This document shows, piece after piece, positions 26,250 through 35,445 of a DNA stretch of 64,000 nucleotides; position 1 is the first letter of the stretch; the number at the start of each line of letters is the position of its first letter. Where the stretch lies: positions 43,141-107,140 of the forward strand of contig PJET01000002.1 in assembly GCA_002825515.1 (NCBI GenBank), written 5' to 3'. A model generated the notes under the pieces. That model did no database searches and was not told the origin of the DNA. It saw only the letters and a program-made list of their open reading frames with translations. A program made the position numbers and the translations under genes. The DNA comes from Candidatus Thorarchaeota archaeon MP11T_1. GTDB lineage: Archaea; Asgardarchaeota; Thorarchaeia; Thorarchaeales; Thorarchaeaceae.

Positions 26250-27107
26250 TCACTCATGAAAGCCTGGTTTTGCTACCATCGTACCCACAGAGGAATTCAG
26301 CAGACCAAGACTTGCAAACAGCGCCTCTTCAAGTCGAACAGTTTCTGTGCCCTGATCAGGAATGGTGTTTATCCAGAAATCAATGTGGGATTTCACAGCC
26401 TCTCGTTCACTCCCAAAAAACTCGAGAATCCCATGACTTGGACCACCAAATACCGCGATGACTGACTGCGTGCTTGCGATTGTTGATTTCAAGGCTTTCT
26501 CAAGCTGATAGAAGACTGGTGCATTCCGTGAGAAACCAATCCTAGTTGTGTCATCAGATTCTTCGAGAAATTTTGCTAGATTGTTAACTCGTTCGACACT
26601 ATATCCCCAATAATCACTGACATCCTCTCGTTCAATAATTTCTAGAGTTATCTGTGGTTTGGTCTTTATTACTCGGAAAAGGGTAGGGTCTCGTTCGCTC
26701 ACTGTCTTTGGATAATTAATCAGTTTGTCAAAACCCAAGTCAATCTGTCCAGGTCGAACTTGTAACCCCCACCTCACCGTGCCTTCTTGAAGGTCATTGA
26801 TGTTGGCTCCTAATGGATGACTTCTTGTTCTGAGAGGCGGAAGAAGACCTGCAAACTTGAGTGATTGTGATTTGGGAAAACTCTGTTTCCGCAAGTATTG
26901 TGGGGTGTCCATGTATCTGAGAATCTTGCTGAGAAGACTTGCATCCCGTTTCATATCATTGCTTAGTATTCCGGTGTCATAGATATACACGGTTTCAACT
27001 CGAAAAACCGCCAATGCTCTAGCTATTGCCCCAGCTTTTTCGGTCTTTTGTCGTAAATCTGTACAATCAATCAGTGACGCGTCAGGAATTGCAACTTTCA
27101 GGGTCAT
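26250..27107 (-). CDS. SPOUT-family RNA methyltransferase, COG2106
   Basis: A 285-residue SPOUT methyltransferase with an inserted OB-like domain in its middle (SHPLGANINDLQEGTVRWG region). The C-terminal knot contains VIAVFGGPSHGILEFFG, the SAM-binding loop. The family (archaeal relatives of human SPOUT1/CENP-32) is predicted to methylate RNA. Archaeal members are commonly encoded by rpl3. It starts 12 bases after the archease stop, so archease, this gene and probably the glycyl radical enzyme share a transcript. Confidence 0.85.
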   Translation of the reverse strand: MTLKVAIPDASLIDCTDLRQKTEKAGAIARALAVFRVETVYIYDTGILSNDMKRDASLLSKILRYMDTPQYLRKQSFPKSQSLKFAGLLPPLRTRSHPLGANINDLQEGTVRWGLQVRPGQIDLGFDKLINYPKTVSERDPTLFRVIKTKPQITLEIIEREDVSDYWGYSVERVNNLAKFLEESDDTTRIGFSRNAPVFYQLEKALKSTIASTQSVIAVFGGPSHGILEFFGSEREAVKSHIDFWINTIPDQGTETVRLEEALFASLGLLNSSVGTMVAKPGFHE

Positions 27108-27119
27108 TTGTTCTGCCTC

Positions 27120-27551
27120 CTAGAGATCAAGTGTGAACCACAAGGTTGTACGATTTGGTTCCTGAAGGATTCTCATATCTGCATAGGTCATGGCTTTAAC
27201 CTCGGTCCTAGTGTCATGCTTCGCATGGTCAATATTCTCACCCAGCGCACGAGCTTCTAGTACATAACCATTGAGGGTAGCCTCAATGTGGTCAACATGA
27301 AACTTAGAGTAGAACTGTCCGTTGATGTCAATCAATGATATTAACTTGCCAATCCACTCGACTAGGAGTTCCTCAAGGTCGGTTCCTGTGACAGATATTT
27401 CAATAGTATCTTCTGGTTTCACAGTGGATATATCAAGAATTACCTCGAATGTGGCAATGGCGGCCTGTTCAAAAGCCTCAATCAGGTCTGGACCCCAGCA
27501 TTCGATTGTGATGTCAGCAGTATGATCATGATATTTGAAACCGTGCTCCAA
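27120..27551 (-). CDS. Archease
   Basis: A 143-residue archease. The opening YHDHTADITIECWGPDLIEAFE and the ending KAMTYADMRI are typical, with acidic metal-binding residues in both. Archease activates the RNA ligase RtcB, which joins tRNA halves after intron removal; the window has at least two intron-containing tRNA genes. RtcB itself is not in the window. First gene of a minus-strand unit, with the tRNA-Ser promoter on the other side. Confidence 0.93.
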   Translation of the reverse strand: MEHGFKYHDHTADITIECWGPDLIEAFEQAAIATFEVILDISTVKPEDTIEISVTGTDLEELLVEWIGKLISLIDINGQFYSKFHVDHIEATLNGYVLEARALGENIDHAKHDTRTEVKAMTYADMRILQEPNRTTLWFTLDL

Positions 27552-27588
27552 GGGTCAAGTTCACCTTCTCAATCAACCACGACAAGAA

Positions 27589-27598
27589 GCTTAAAAGG
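27589..27598 (+). promoter_or_regulatory. TATA-like element for tRNA-Ser
   Basis: GCTTAAAAGG lies about 25-34 bases upstream of the mature tRNA-Ser 5' end, a typical distance for an archaeal box A. No other gene starts nearby on the plus strand. Confidence 0.55.
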
Positions 27599-27622
27599 CA
27601 TTTCCAACGGTGGCATTGCTGA

Positions 27623-27709
27623 GCCGAGGTAGCCAAGCCCGGATTACGGCGCCGGTCTTGAAAACCGGTTTCTTCGGAAGCATGAGTTCAAATCTCATCC
27701 TCGGCGCCA
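27623..27709 (+). tRNA. tRNA-Ser (UGA)
   Basis: GCCGAGG pairs with CCTCGGC as acceptor stem, then discriminator G and an encoded CCA (27707-27709). The anticodon stem CCGGT/ACCGG encloses CTTGAAA with anticodon TGA. A long variable arm (TTCTTCGGAA) confirms the class II serine type. The T arm is ATGAG TTCAAAT CTCAT. No intron. Confidence 0.95.
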
Positions 27710-27814
27710 TTTTCTCATTGCCCTAACATATCTCCAGCGACAGAAAATCTAGATAGGTCTTTTATACGAGAAATTCTTCCTATCAGGTTATACAAGAGAT
27801 GTCGGGTGGTTTTC

Positions 27815-28342
27815 ATGCAGGAGTTAGATATACAGACTGTTTCGATAGTAATCGCGGCACTTAGCGTCGTGATAGGAGTAATCATGAGTGTTGTTTCTAT
27901 TAGAAATTTGGCAAAGTCAAGACGAGCGTCAATATTCCTAGATTTTCATAAACAGGCTGACCAAGAGTTCCTTGAGGATATGTTCGAAGTAATTTCTCAG
28001 TGGAGTTGGAGTAGCTACGAAGATTTCATGACTAAATATGGACCGCAGGCAGGCCTGAAAAGCTGGGCTAAGTTCATCCGTGTTGGCTCCTATTTCGACT
28101 CAATGGGAAAATTACTCGAGAATAAGATTACTGATGCTGAACTAATTCCTGAAGCATTGGCAGTAATTGGCATTGCCTTGTGGGAGAAGATTGAACCTAT
28201 CCAAACAATGATAGCAAAGGGTTGGAGGTCATCAGAATCACTTGACTCCAGCAAGTTTCTATATCAAACTCTCAAAAAGCTTGGATACCATTCTCCAGTT
28301 CTGCGTGAACAAGGTAGCCCTAGTGCTGATGGTGCAAAATAA
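27815..28342 (+). CDS. Single-pass membrane protein, DUF4760-like
   Basis: About 175 residues: one N-terminal membrane helix (VSIVIAALSVVIGVIMSVVS, about residues 8-27), then RNLAKSRRASIFLDFHKQ and a helical soluble domain with conserved-looking tryptophans. The membrane helix followed by 'R-x-S-x-F-x-x-F-H' resembles DUF4760 proteins of unknown role. The ATG at 27815 has GGGTGG upstream. Stands alone. Confidence 0.6.
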   Translation: MQELDIQTVSIVIAALSVVIGVIMSVVSIRNLAKSRRASIFLDFHKQADQEFLEDMFEVISQWSWSSYEDFMTKYGPQAGLKSWAKFIRVGSYFDSMGKLLENKITDAELIPEALAVIGIALWEKIEPIQTMIAKGWRSSESLDSSKFLYQTLKKLGYHSPVLREQGSPSADGAK

Positions 28343-28512
28343 AACACTACCATTGGAAATGACATCCTAATCCACTAGGTCTGGGTACAGAGTGTGAGCA
28401 TAAAGCATGAGTGACCAGTTGCACCTTGAGCTAGCCCAACTTGGTCAAAGGTACATTGTGAAAATTGTAACCTCGATGTTAGCCCAGTCTCATCCTTGGC
28501 GTCACTTTCTCT

Positions 28513-29139
28513 TCAGTTAGTCAAGAACACCATCAAGGCTAGAATGAAGTAGTAGATTTGGTACGAGCTGACCATGAATCTCTCAACTAAACCAACGTAA
28601 TTACTTTTGGCTACTGCTGATGTAGCTATGACAAGAATCAATGATACAATTGCTGTGATCAATGAAAACGTCGCAAAACCACTCCATTCCGATACAGATT
28701 CTAATCGAAACCATAAAGCAACCATTCCTGCTGTTGCCATTATTCCAGATATAGCAATGAGAACTAGATGCAGTTTCCCACGCGTCGTCACAAGTTCCCC
28801 ACCAGGATCAAGAGGGAAGAATAGAGCAACAAGCACTCCTAAGAGCCCGCTAATCAGGAATAAGGCTGGCCCAATGATTGAGCCTTCTCCATTGTTTATC
28901 CCCCAATGCAATCCAGTATAGAAGACAAACAGGAGAATACTTGACGATATAATGAACTTGTCAAACAGTTTCTTGTTCGGAGCGTCAACAGCAACGAGCG
29001 TACTAACATCATCTCGAATGTGACTATATTCTGGTTGTAGAATCCCGCCTAGAATCCACATTAATGTGTAAAGGATTGGACTAAGCATTCCAAAGATAGC
29101 TAGAAGATGGAATAGATTCATGAAACCACCCAAATTCAC
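28513..29139 (-). CDS. DUF998 membrane protein
   Basis: A 208-residue protein with six predicted membrane helices. PEYSHIRDDVSTL after the first helix and FPLDPGGELVTTRGKLH in the middle are the DUF998 hallmarks. Function unknown. It begins eight bases after the thiolase stop and is probably cotranscribed with it. Confidence 0.8.
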   Translation of the reverse strand: MNLGGFMNLFHLLAIFGMLSPILYTLMWILGGILQPEYSHIRDDVSTLVAVDAPNKKLFDKFIISSSILLFVFYTGLHWGINNGEGSIIGPALFLISGLLGVLVALFFPLDPGGELVTTRGKLHLVLIAISGIMATAGMVALWFRLESVSEWSGFATFSLITAIVSLILVIATSAVAKSNYVGLVERFMVSSYQIYYFILALMVFLTN

Positions 29140-29147
29140 GCTCAGCG

Positions 29148-30419
29148 CTATGCATCTATGTTTTCAATTACAGTTGCGACTCCCTGTCCGCCTCCAACGC
29201 AGGCATTAGCAACCCCATACTTTGCCTTTTTATAATTGAGAATTCTTGCCAGTGTTCCGGTCAACCTAATCATGGTTGAACCAAGAGGGTGTCCAATCGC
29301 AGTTGATCCACCCATGACGTTCACTTTCTCCTCGGGGATATTCAGTTTGTCCATACAGTTGAGTGTCACAATGCAGAAGGCTTCATTGATCTCCCAGTAG
29401 TCAATATCCTCAGCACTTAGCCCAGCATATTTGAGAGCTTTGATGGTAGCAGGAACAGGACCACGACCCATGACAGTGGGGTCAACTCCAGCCCATCCCA
29501 TGGAAACAATTCGTGCCATGGGTTCAATACCTCGCTTTTCAGCCTCCTTTGCCTCCATTAGAACTGCAGCAGTGGCACCAGCATTGAGCGGTGAGGCGTT
29601 ACCAGGAGTGATCACTCCCTCATCAGTGCCTTCTCGTTTGATATATCCCTCTTTCCCACCGTTCTTCTCAAGAAAGAACGGTGTCGATACTCTGGGGAGT
29701 GTTGAAACCTTTTCAAGAGTTGAAGGTCGGGCACTCAGATCCCTGTCGACTAACATAGGTTCATCTATATTATCTAGTACATGTCCCTCCATGGGAATGA
29801 TTTCTCCTTTGAACCATCCACTCTCTTGGTTCTTGACCGTCAAATTATGACTTCTAACACCGAATTTATCCATGTCCTCCTTTGTAAAGATCGGAACCTC
29901 CTCCTCGTACAATTTCTGAGCGGTCTGCAACATATTGAACACAGTAGCGACATCAAAACCGGGTCTGTAAAACTCGGAGTTTTTGTCACCCATGGAAAAG
30001 TTAGGATCGACCCCTGTTCCCCTCACTCTAGTCATATGTTCAAAACCCGTTGAGAGTACGATTGTGCTAAATCCTGTCATTATCTCCATTATGCCAATGT
30101 GCATACCAGAACCTGCAGAACCGCATTGGCGGTCGACGAAGATAGAGGGTACGTCATATGGAAACCCAGATAGGAAAGCTGGTATCTTTCCTCCATATGT
30201 CCAGTTTTCAAGGACACCTGAAGCAACACCGACTGTAATCTCATCGATATCCTTCTTCTCAATTCCCTTAGCAGCAAGTGAACCGTCAAAAAATTTCATG
30301 AGCAGACGGGAAAGGAGCTCATCTCCTCTAATCTCACCGAACGCATCGGTTTCTGGTTTTTGTGGCCGCGATCGTGAAAACGGAGTACGAGCATAGTCAA
30401 CAAGCCAAACATCTTTCAT
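29148..30419 (-). CDS. Thiolase family protein (acetyl-CoA acetyltransferase-like)
   Basis: A 423-residue thiolase. The acylated cysteine is in DRQCGSAGSGMHIG (C99), NPLNAG-like region is NASPLNAGATAAVLM, the motif GGSTAIGHPLGSTM gives the catalytic histidine, and CVGGGQG supplies the second cysteine. The set is complete for a CoA thiolase (beta-ketothiolase) in fatty-acid or butanoate metabolism. I start at the ATG at 30419 (MKDVWLVDYARTPF); the frame upstream to 30578 is not homologous. No other beta-oxidation gene is adjacent. Confidence 0.92.
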   Translation of the reverse strand: MKDVWLVDYARTPFSRSRPQKPETDAFGEIRGDELLSRLLMKFFDGSLAAKGIEKKDIDEITVGVASGVLENWTYGGKIPAFLSGFPYDVPSIFVDRQCGSAGSGMHIGIMEIMTGFSTIVLSTGFEHMTRVRGTGVDPNFSMGDKNSEFYRPGFDVATVFNMLQTAQKLYEEEVPIFTKEDMDKFGVRSHNLTVKNQESGWFKGEIIPMEGHVLDNIDEPMLVDRDLSARPSTLEKVSTLPRVSTPFFLEKNGGKEGYIKREGTDEGVITPGNASPLNAGATAAVLMEAKEAEKRGIEPMARIVSMGWAGVDPTVMGRGPVPATIKALKYAGLSAEDIDYWEINEAFCIVTLNCMDKLNIPEEKVNVMGGSTAIGHPLGSTMIRLTGTLARILNYKKAKYGVANACVGGGQGVATVIENIDA

Positions 30420-30530
30420 ACCCGTTTTTAACACAATCCCGAGTTTTAACTCTTTCAATTTTGTTTTGATATTCCTTGAGAAGGTCCTATAGTAGCTACG
30501 TTTTTCATCAAGTGGAAACAAAGAAAATGT

Positions 30531-31334
30531 ATGCCATTTGTTCAAACAGGGAATATACAGACATACTTTGAACAACATGGAGAGTCAGGTCCACCACTGG
30601 TGTTCATCCATGGGGCTGGAGCGTCTCATGATATGTGGAAGCCTCAAGATGAACACTTCTCGAAAGCATACAATGTAATTACTTATGATCTTAGAGGGCA
30701 TCAGCAGTCCGAAGGATCCGATGACAACTACACCTGCGAGCTATTTGCTGATGACCTTCATCACCTAATTGACCGACTTGGTATACAAGAGGCTGTAATC
30801 ATTGGGCTATCTCTCGGTGGAATGGTCGCCCAGGAGTATGCTGTGAAATATCAATCGAATCTAAAGGGGTTAGTTCTTGCTGATACTGCAGTGACATCAG
30901 CTCTCACTCTATCCGATAAAATGTTGAAAGCTATGTATCCGAAATTCATGGTCAAATGGACCATAAAACGAATGAGTGATGAGAGATATGCAGACTGGTC
31001 CTTCAGATACTTCGAAATGAATGATGAGATTAGAAACTACCTCAAAAGCGAACAACTCAAGCTAAGTAAGGAGGAACTCCTTAAGGTCACTGATGCGATT
31101 TACTCGTTCAAGCTGTTACCTCTAGAATCTATTGAAGTTCCAACACTTGTTATTCTTGGAGAAAACGAGAGAAAAGCAGTTTTTCCACACGCTGACAAGA
31201 TTGTCGAACTGATTAAGAACTCTCGAAAAGTGATTATTCCGGGTGCGGGACATGCATCAAATCTTGAGAATCCTGAGGTCTTCAACAGAGAATTAGAAGA
31301 TTTCCTGAGGGAGATAGAAGTATCACCAGCCTAG
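30531..31334 (+). CDS. Alpha/beta hydrolase
   Basis: A 267-residue alpha/beta hydrolase with the oxyanion region FIHGAGASHDMWKPQ, the nucleophile elbow GLSLGG (serine near residue 96), a cap domain, and a late GAGHASNLENP supplying the histidine. The whole pattern fits the 3-oxoadipate enol-lactonase/esterase-like group, but substrate is unknown. It is divergent from the thiolase gene and overlaps the Elp3 stop by 4 bp. Confidence 0.88.
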   Translation: MPFVQTGNIQTYFEQHGESGPPLVFIHGAGASHDMWKPQDEHFSKAYNVITYDLRGHQQSEGSDDNYTCELFADDLHHLIDRLGIQEAVIIGLSLGGMVAQEYAVKYQSNLKGLVLADTAVTSALTLSDKMLKAMYPKFMVKWTIKRMSDERYADWSFRYFEMNDEIRNYLKSEQLKLSKEELLKVTDAIYSFKLLPLESIEVPTLVILGENERKAVFPHADKIVELIKNSRKVIIPGAGHASNLENPEVFNRELEDFLREIEVSPA

Positions 31335-32935
31335 CGAAGGTCTTTTGCAAGATAAGGGCCCTTATCAATGAAACCTAGAGATCGATAGTATTCTTTGACT
31401 CCAATGCCACTGTTTACGAGGATGCGTGTTGCATCAAAATCGGCACGTCCGATATCTTCAGATTCCGACATCATCCTTTCTCCTAGACCTAGATGCTGCC
31501 AAGCATCACGGTCCCGTTTTCCTATCTCCACAACAGGACCATATACTCTAAGCTCGCGGATAATTACTGAGGGTTTCTCAGTCAGTTCAATTCTATGTGC
31601 ATCAAAACTTGGGGCCCTTAAGCGAAGAAAACCAAAGAGTACGTCTAATTCCGGGTCTTCAAGAGAAAGAAACACTTCAGTTCCATCAGATGCTTGATAG
31701 TCACGACGAACAAGTTGTATATTGTCTGGATTGACCTTCTCCTCAGACCTCATCTGAAAATGCCCAATCTCCCTGTAACGAATTGTAGGATTTCTTAGAC
31801 CACTAACCTTCATTCTTTGATGAACAAGTTCTCGCAGGTTTCCAGTGTTCAAACCAGCTTCAATCTGATGCAATGGGATGTCCCTTTGCATTCTTTGTAT
31901 CCTAACATACTCAGGCATACTACTAACAGCGGTTGCAACCAAAGACACTACTTGGTCTGTTGTGAATGGAGTATATTCTCCTGATTTCCACCACTCATAG
32001 AGTTTCGTGTTTTTTACCACGATTGTTGGATAGATTTTCAGCATATCAGGGCGGAACCTTGAATCAGCGAATAATTGTTTGAAAGTCCTTAGGTCATTTT
32101 CAATAGTCGTTCCAGGAAGACCTGGCATAATATGGTAACATACTTTCAGTCCACTGTCACGGAGAATTTTTGTGGCTTTGGCAGTTTCCTCAACACCGTG
32201 ACCTCGTTCTACTTTCTGAAGAATTTCATCAGAGAGTGTCTGTACACCAGCTTCAACTCTTGTGGCACCCATATTGAGCATATTGTCTACGCTCTCTTGA
32301 GTGACCCAGTCTGGACGAGTTTCAAATGTAAGACCAACATTGCGGACTTCTGCAGTTTCATTCAGTTTTTTTGCTTGGTCAATGTTGTTGCTGACTGAAC
32401 GATTCATAGCGTCTAAGCAACCTTTGACAAAGAATTCCTGGTACTCTTGAGGTTTGGAGCACCAATCCCCACCCATAACAATCAGTTCGACTTTGTTAAT
32501 ACTATGCCCAATCGTTGACAATTGAGTGAGCCTGCTCGTAACCTGTCTATAGGGATCATAATCATTCTGAATTCCTCTCATAGTGGCAGGCTCATGCCCA
32601 GTATAGCTTTGAGGAACTCCAAGGTCAGGACCTCCTGGACAATAGGCACATTTTCCATGAGGACATTCATGGGGGGTTGTCATAGTGGCTACAATTGCAA
32701 CTCCTGACACAGTACGTACAGGTCTCTTCTGGAGAAATGGTCTGAGTATCTCTGCTTCTTCAGGTATCGTGACTCGTAATATGTCAGCATTTCTTGGGGT
32801 GTTTGCAAGCTTGTATTTAGCAGAGATTTTATTCTTGATACGGTTGATCACCTGTTTGCTAAGGGGTTCAGGAGAACCAAGGAGCATATCGACTATCTCT
32901 CTGTAAATATGATAGTCGTCAACAGGTGGTTTCAT
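31331..32935 (-). CDS. elp3: Elp3 tRNA uridine-34 modification enzyme
   Basis: A 534-residue radical SAM/acetyltransferase that begins 5-carboxymethyl-type modification of wobble uridine. The Fe-S motif is CPHGKCAYCPGG, the second radical SAM segment includes VGLTFETRPDW, and the C-terminal GNAT domain includes QHLGLGERMMSESEDIG and YYRSLGF. Full length for archaeal Elp3. Stand-alone gene; other Elongator subunits are not expected in archaea. Confidence 0.95.
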   Translation of the reverse strand: MKPPVDDYHIYREIVDMLLGSPEPLSKQVINRIKNKISAKYKLANTPRNADILRVTIPEEAEILRPFLQKRPVRTVSGVAIVATMTTPHECPHGKCAYCPGGPDLGVPQSYTGHEPATMRGIQNDYDPYRQVTSRLTQLSTIGHSINKVELIVMGGDWCSKPQEYQEFFVKGCLDAMNRSVSNNIDQAKKLNETAEVRNVGLTFETRPDWVTQESVDNMLNMGATRVEAGVQTLSDEILQKVERGHGVEETAKATKILRDSGLKVCYHIMPGLPGTTIENDLRTFKQLFADSRFRPDMLKIYPTIVVKNTKLYEWWKSGEYTPFTTDQVVSLVATAVSSMPEYVRIQRMQRDIPLHQIEAGLNTGNLRELVHQRMKVSGLRNPTIRYREIGHFQMRSEEKVNPDNIQLVRRDYQASDGTEVFLSLEDPELDVLFGFLRLRAPSFDAHRIELTEKPSVIIRELRVYGPVVEIGKRDRDAWQHLGLGERMMSESEDIGRADFDATRILVNSGIGVKEYYRSLGFIDKGPYLAKDLR

Positions 32936-33032
32936 ACCAACGAATATCAGAATATTCAGTTTAATAGACTACGGTGTGGCTCTGATTGACGAAAAGTTCA
33001 TAACCTGTACAAGAGTCGTGCTTCTCTGCACA

Positions 33033-33170
33033 GGGGTGGTGGCCTAGTCCGGTATGGCGACGGGCTCCAGATCTAGGTGCGTTTCGCGCCTGAAATGGAC
33101 GGGGTCAATAAACGACCGTCGTCATGAAGACACTCGTCGATCGGGAGTTCAAATCTCCCTCACCCCACCA
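33033..33170 (+). tRNA. tRNA-Trp (CCA) with 61-nt intron
   Basis: Acceptor GGGGTGG pairs with TCACCCC (one G-T pair), followed by discriminator A and an encoded CCA (33168-33170). D stem GCC/GGC; anticodon stem ACGGG/CTCGT encloses CT-CCA-G-A, with the intron after G37. T arm GGGAG TTCAAAT CTCCC. The tRNA is unreadable without removing a 61-base intron. Confidence 0.92.
33071..33131 (+). other. tRNA-Trp intron
   Basis: A 61-base intron at the canonical 37/38 site. It can form two hairpins: GGTGCG with CGCGCC, and GACGG with CCGTC. In many euryarchaea the tRNA-Trp intron is longer and acts as a C/D guide for methylation of C34 and U39; here no intact C box plus guide complementary to those sites is visible, only a weak ATGAAGA and one CTGA. 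Confidence 0.8.
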
Positions 33171-33245
33171 TTCACATTTGCTGACTCTTTTTAGTACCCA
33201 ACTGCAATCCGAGATGATATTAAGTCGCAGGATGTGTTATAGGGC

Positions 33246-33929
33246 ATGGTCAAAACAAAGGCTGAGCTGTATGGTATATGTGGAGTAGATGAAGCTGGCC
33301 GAGGACCTATGATTGGTCCAATGGTCATCTGTGGAGTCTTGATTCATCCTGACTCCATCTATGACCTTGAGAAGATGGGTATCCGCGACTCAAAGATGCT
33401 ATCACCTTCTCGACGAACCTCTCTTGGCAGGAAAATCGAAAAGATAGCAGCCAAGACTTCATTCAGGTCTATTTCTGCGAAAGAAATTGACAGACGAAGA
33501 AAGCACACTACTTTGAATGAGATAGAAGTTGACGAGTTTGTTTCAATTCTAAAAAAACTAAAACCAAAGACAATTTACCTAGATGCTGCAGATGTGAAAG
33601 CAGACAGATTTGGCAGAAAAATTGGGGAAAAAAGTGGTCTGGTCGCTAAAGGCGCAGAGATTGTATCAGAACATAAAGCAGACGCCAAGTATCCAATAGT
33701 GTCTGCGGCCTCAATCCTTGCTAAGGTTGAAAGAGACCGCGTGATTTCTAGGCTTCACGAAAAATATGGAAATTTTGGGTCTGGCTATCCAGCAGACCCA
33801 AAAACAGTTGATTTTGTGAGGAATCTGGTCAGAAATGACAAAAAATTGCCACCAATTATCCGAAAAAGCTGGGACTCTGTCAGGAAAATTATTGATGATG
33901 AATCATCTGAACAGGTCACACTTGACTGA
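33246..33929 (+). CDS. rnhB: Ribonuclease HII
   Basis: A 227-residue RNase HII that cuts RNA in RNA-DNA hybrids. The active-site motif GVDEAGRGPMIGPMV (D15, E16) and the third acidic site in IYLDAADV are present, along with KADAKYPIVSAASILAKV. ATG start; the stop lies seven bases from the convergent regulator gene. Confidence 0.95.
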   Translation: MVKTKAELYGICGVDEAGRGPMIGPMVICGVLIHPDSIYDLEKMGIRDSKMLSPSRRTSLGRKIEKIAAKTSFRSISAKEIDRRRKHTTLNEIEVDEFVSILKKLKPKTIYLDAADVKADRFGRKIGEKSGLVAKGAEIVSEHKADAKYPIVSAASILAKVERDRVISRLHEKYGNFGSGYPADPKTVDFVRNLVRNDKKLPPIIRKSWDSVRKIIDDESSEQVTLD

Positions 33930-33936
33930 GTCATAT

Positions 33937-34902
33937 TCACGGACTTGACCGTTCATCAATAATCTTCTTGAGCTCTCGTGGTTTCTCAATGCCATCAAGC
34001 TCAAGCTGTCTTATGACTGGAAGGTCTGACACACTTTCCTCAGCCTTCCCCTCTTCAACTATGATAATAGCATTTGAGTCGGTTACTTTTGAAACGCTTT
34101 TGAGAATCTCCATCCTTTTCTTCAAAGTCCAGCTAGTGATTGACCCGACCCCTGACATCAGTGGTGGTCCGTCCTCTTTGGCTGCAACGTGGAATGGTGC
34201 CCGATCCGTCCATAGGACAGTCATTCCCAGTCGTTCGAAAAATTCGTTCACACGTTTCTCCAATTCGGGTATATCGTGTGGTGGTTTATCCAACTGCTGA
34301 AGAGTTTGCTTTATCGGCCTCTCGTGAAGCAGGTCAATAGGTATCATTAGGTCTGTTTCGAGTACTTTCTCAAGCCTTTCTGCAACATCAGAACTGATAT
34401 CCATCTCATCTTTTTCATATGCCAGGATGGCTCTTGCAGAAACTTGAACACAGTCAGCAAGTTCTTCCGTTGTCATTTGTTGGGTAAGTCTTGCGTTTCT
34501 GAGCTTTGTGCCATCAATCGCAACGAAACGACCGCCTCTCTGGATGAACTCTCTAGGCAGTTGTTTTTCCGCTATCATACTCTGAAAACTAGGAGGAGCA
34601 ATTGTAGAGACTCCATATCTCTTGTAAACTACTCCAGAGTCTAACTCTCCTCGCCTTGTCTTGGTCCCCACAACAAGTGGTGTTGCATTGAAGAAATGGG
34701 CTACTACTTGAAGCGCTATAGCATCTTCACTTGTGAGAGCATCAATATTCGCAAGTACCTTCACTAAAATGAGCTGGTCACCCTTCCGTGCAACAAGATC
34801 AAAACAGCTTGGTCGTACATCACACTGCGATGAAAGCTTGAACCCAGCATCCTCTAGATGTGAAACCACTTCTTGCATTAGTTGGGTTCTTACTTTTGTC
34901 AA
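33937..34902 (-). CDS. Archaeal HTH regulator, COG1395 family
   Basis: A 321-residue protein with an N-terminal alpha/beta domain related to restriction-enzyme-like folds (SCFDLVARKGDQLILVKVL), a central Cro/C1 HTH (about residues 131-180, LTQQMTTEELADCVQVSARA) and a C-terminal domain starting IPELEKRVNEFFERLG. This three-part layout and length are those of the archaea-specific COG1395 regulators of unknown target. Confidence 0.8.
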   Translation of the reverse strand: MTKVRTQLMQEVVSHLEDAGFKLSSQCDVRPSCFDLVARKGDQLILVKVLANIDALTSEDAIALQVVAHFFNATPLVVGTKTRRGELDSGVVYKRYGVSTIAPPSFQSMIAEKQLPREFIQRGGRFVAIDGTKLRNARLTQQMTTEELADCVQVSARAILAYEKDEMDISSDVAERLEKVLETDLMIPIDLLHERPIKQTLQQLDKPPHDIPELEKRVNEFFERLGMTVLWTDRAPFHVAAKEDGPPLMSGVGSITSWTLKKRMEILKSVSKVTDSNAIIIVEEGKAEESVSDLPVIRQLELDGIEKPRELKKIIDERSSP

Positions 34903-34983
34903 CTTTCTTTGCCAATATTTTCTTTATTTCGAACCTTTTTCAGCATATCTAATAGTGAAAATATGTTTCTTGAGCGTAGATAA

Positions 34984-35445
34984 CTAATCGGGTTTGAAAC
35001 CGGGCTTGTCTTTTAAGGTTGTACCGATTCCAATAGTAGTCGTAGATGGTAATCTTTGTCTGAGTAGTTGGACTTGAGGTCTAGCCAGTTTTTCAACTGG
35101 TTTCCATTTTGCAAAATCGTCCCATCCTAGGTCAACATATCCTATGACCTTGTGGACCAAGAACAACTCAGCCTTCGTACCTGCAATGGTGTAAATACCT
35201 GGACCGTAGTCCAGCCGTCTTAGAACAACAATTGGTAGTCTGATATCATCATGGAACTTTTTTGGAACTTCGAGTGATAGTTTTTTGATCTCTTCAACAT
35301 GGAAAACCGAGATTTCTCCATTTCTTGTTCGAAATTGTGGTGAATTCGCCTCGATTAGTTCACTCAAAGGCACTCTTGACTCGGGAAGATGGTCATTGAG
35401 TGTGTCAATATCGTGTTCAATCATCTTGTCAATGAACTTACTCAC
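34984..35445 (-). CDS. UPF0216 (DUF61) protein
   Basis: A 153-residue archaeal protein of unknown function. The sequence LNDHLPESRVPLSELI near the N-terminus and RLPIVVLRRLDYGPGIYTIAGTKAE in the middle are the UPF0216 signatures. Its start overlaps the fibrillarin stop by 4 bp, so it is translated as the third member of the Nop5-fibrillarin unit, which hints at a role linked to RNA modification. Confidence 0.85.
   Translation of the reverse strand: MSKFIDKMIEHDIDTLNDHLPESRVPLSELIEANSPQFRTRNGEISVFHVEEIKKLSLEVPKKFHDDIRLPIVVLRRLDYGPGIYTIAGTKAELFLVHKVIGYVDLGWDDFAKWKPVEKLARPQVQLLRQRLPSTTTIGIGTTLKDKPGFKPD

Noticed and set aside
33071..33131. C/D box guide RNA in the tRNA-Trp intron
   Set aside because: Only a weak ATGAAGA and one CTGA are present and no 8-base complementarity to the C34 or U39 region was found.
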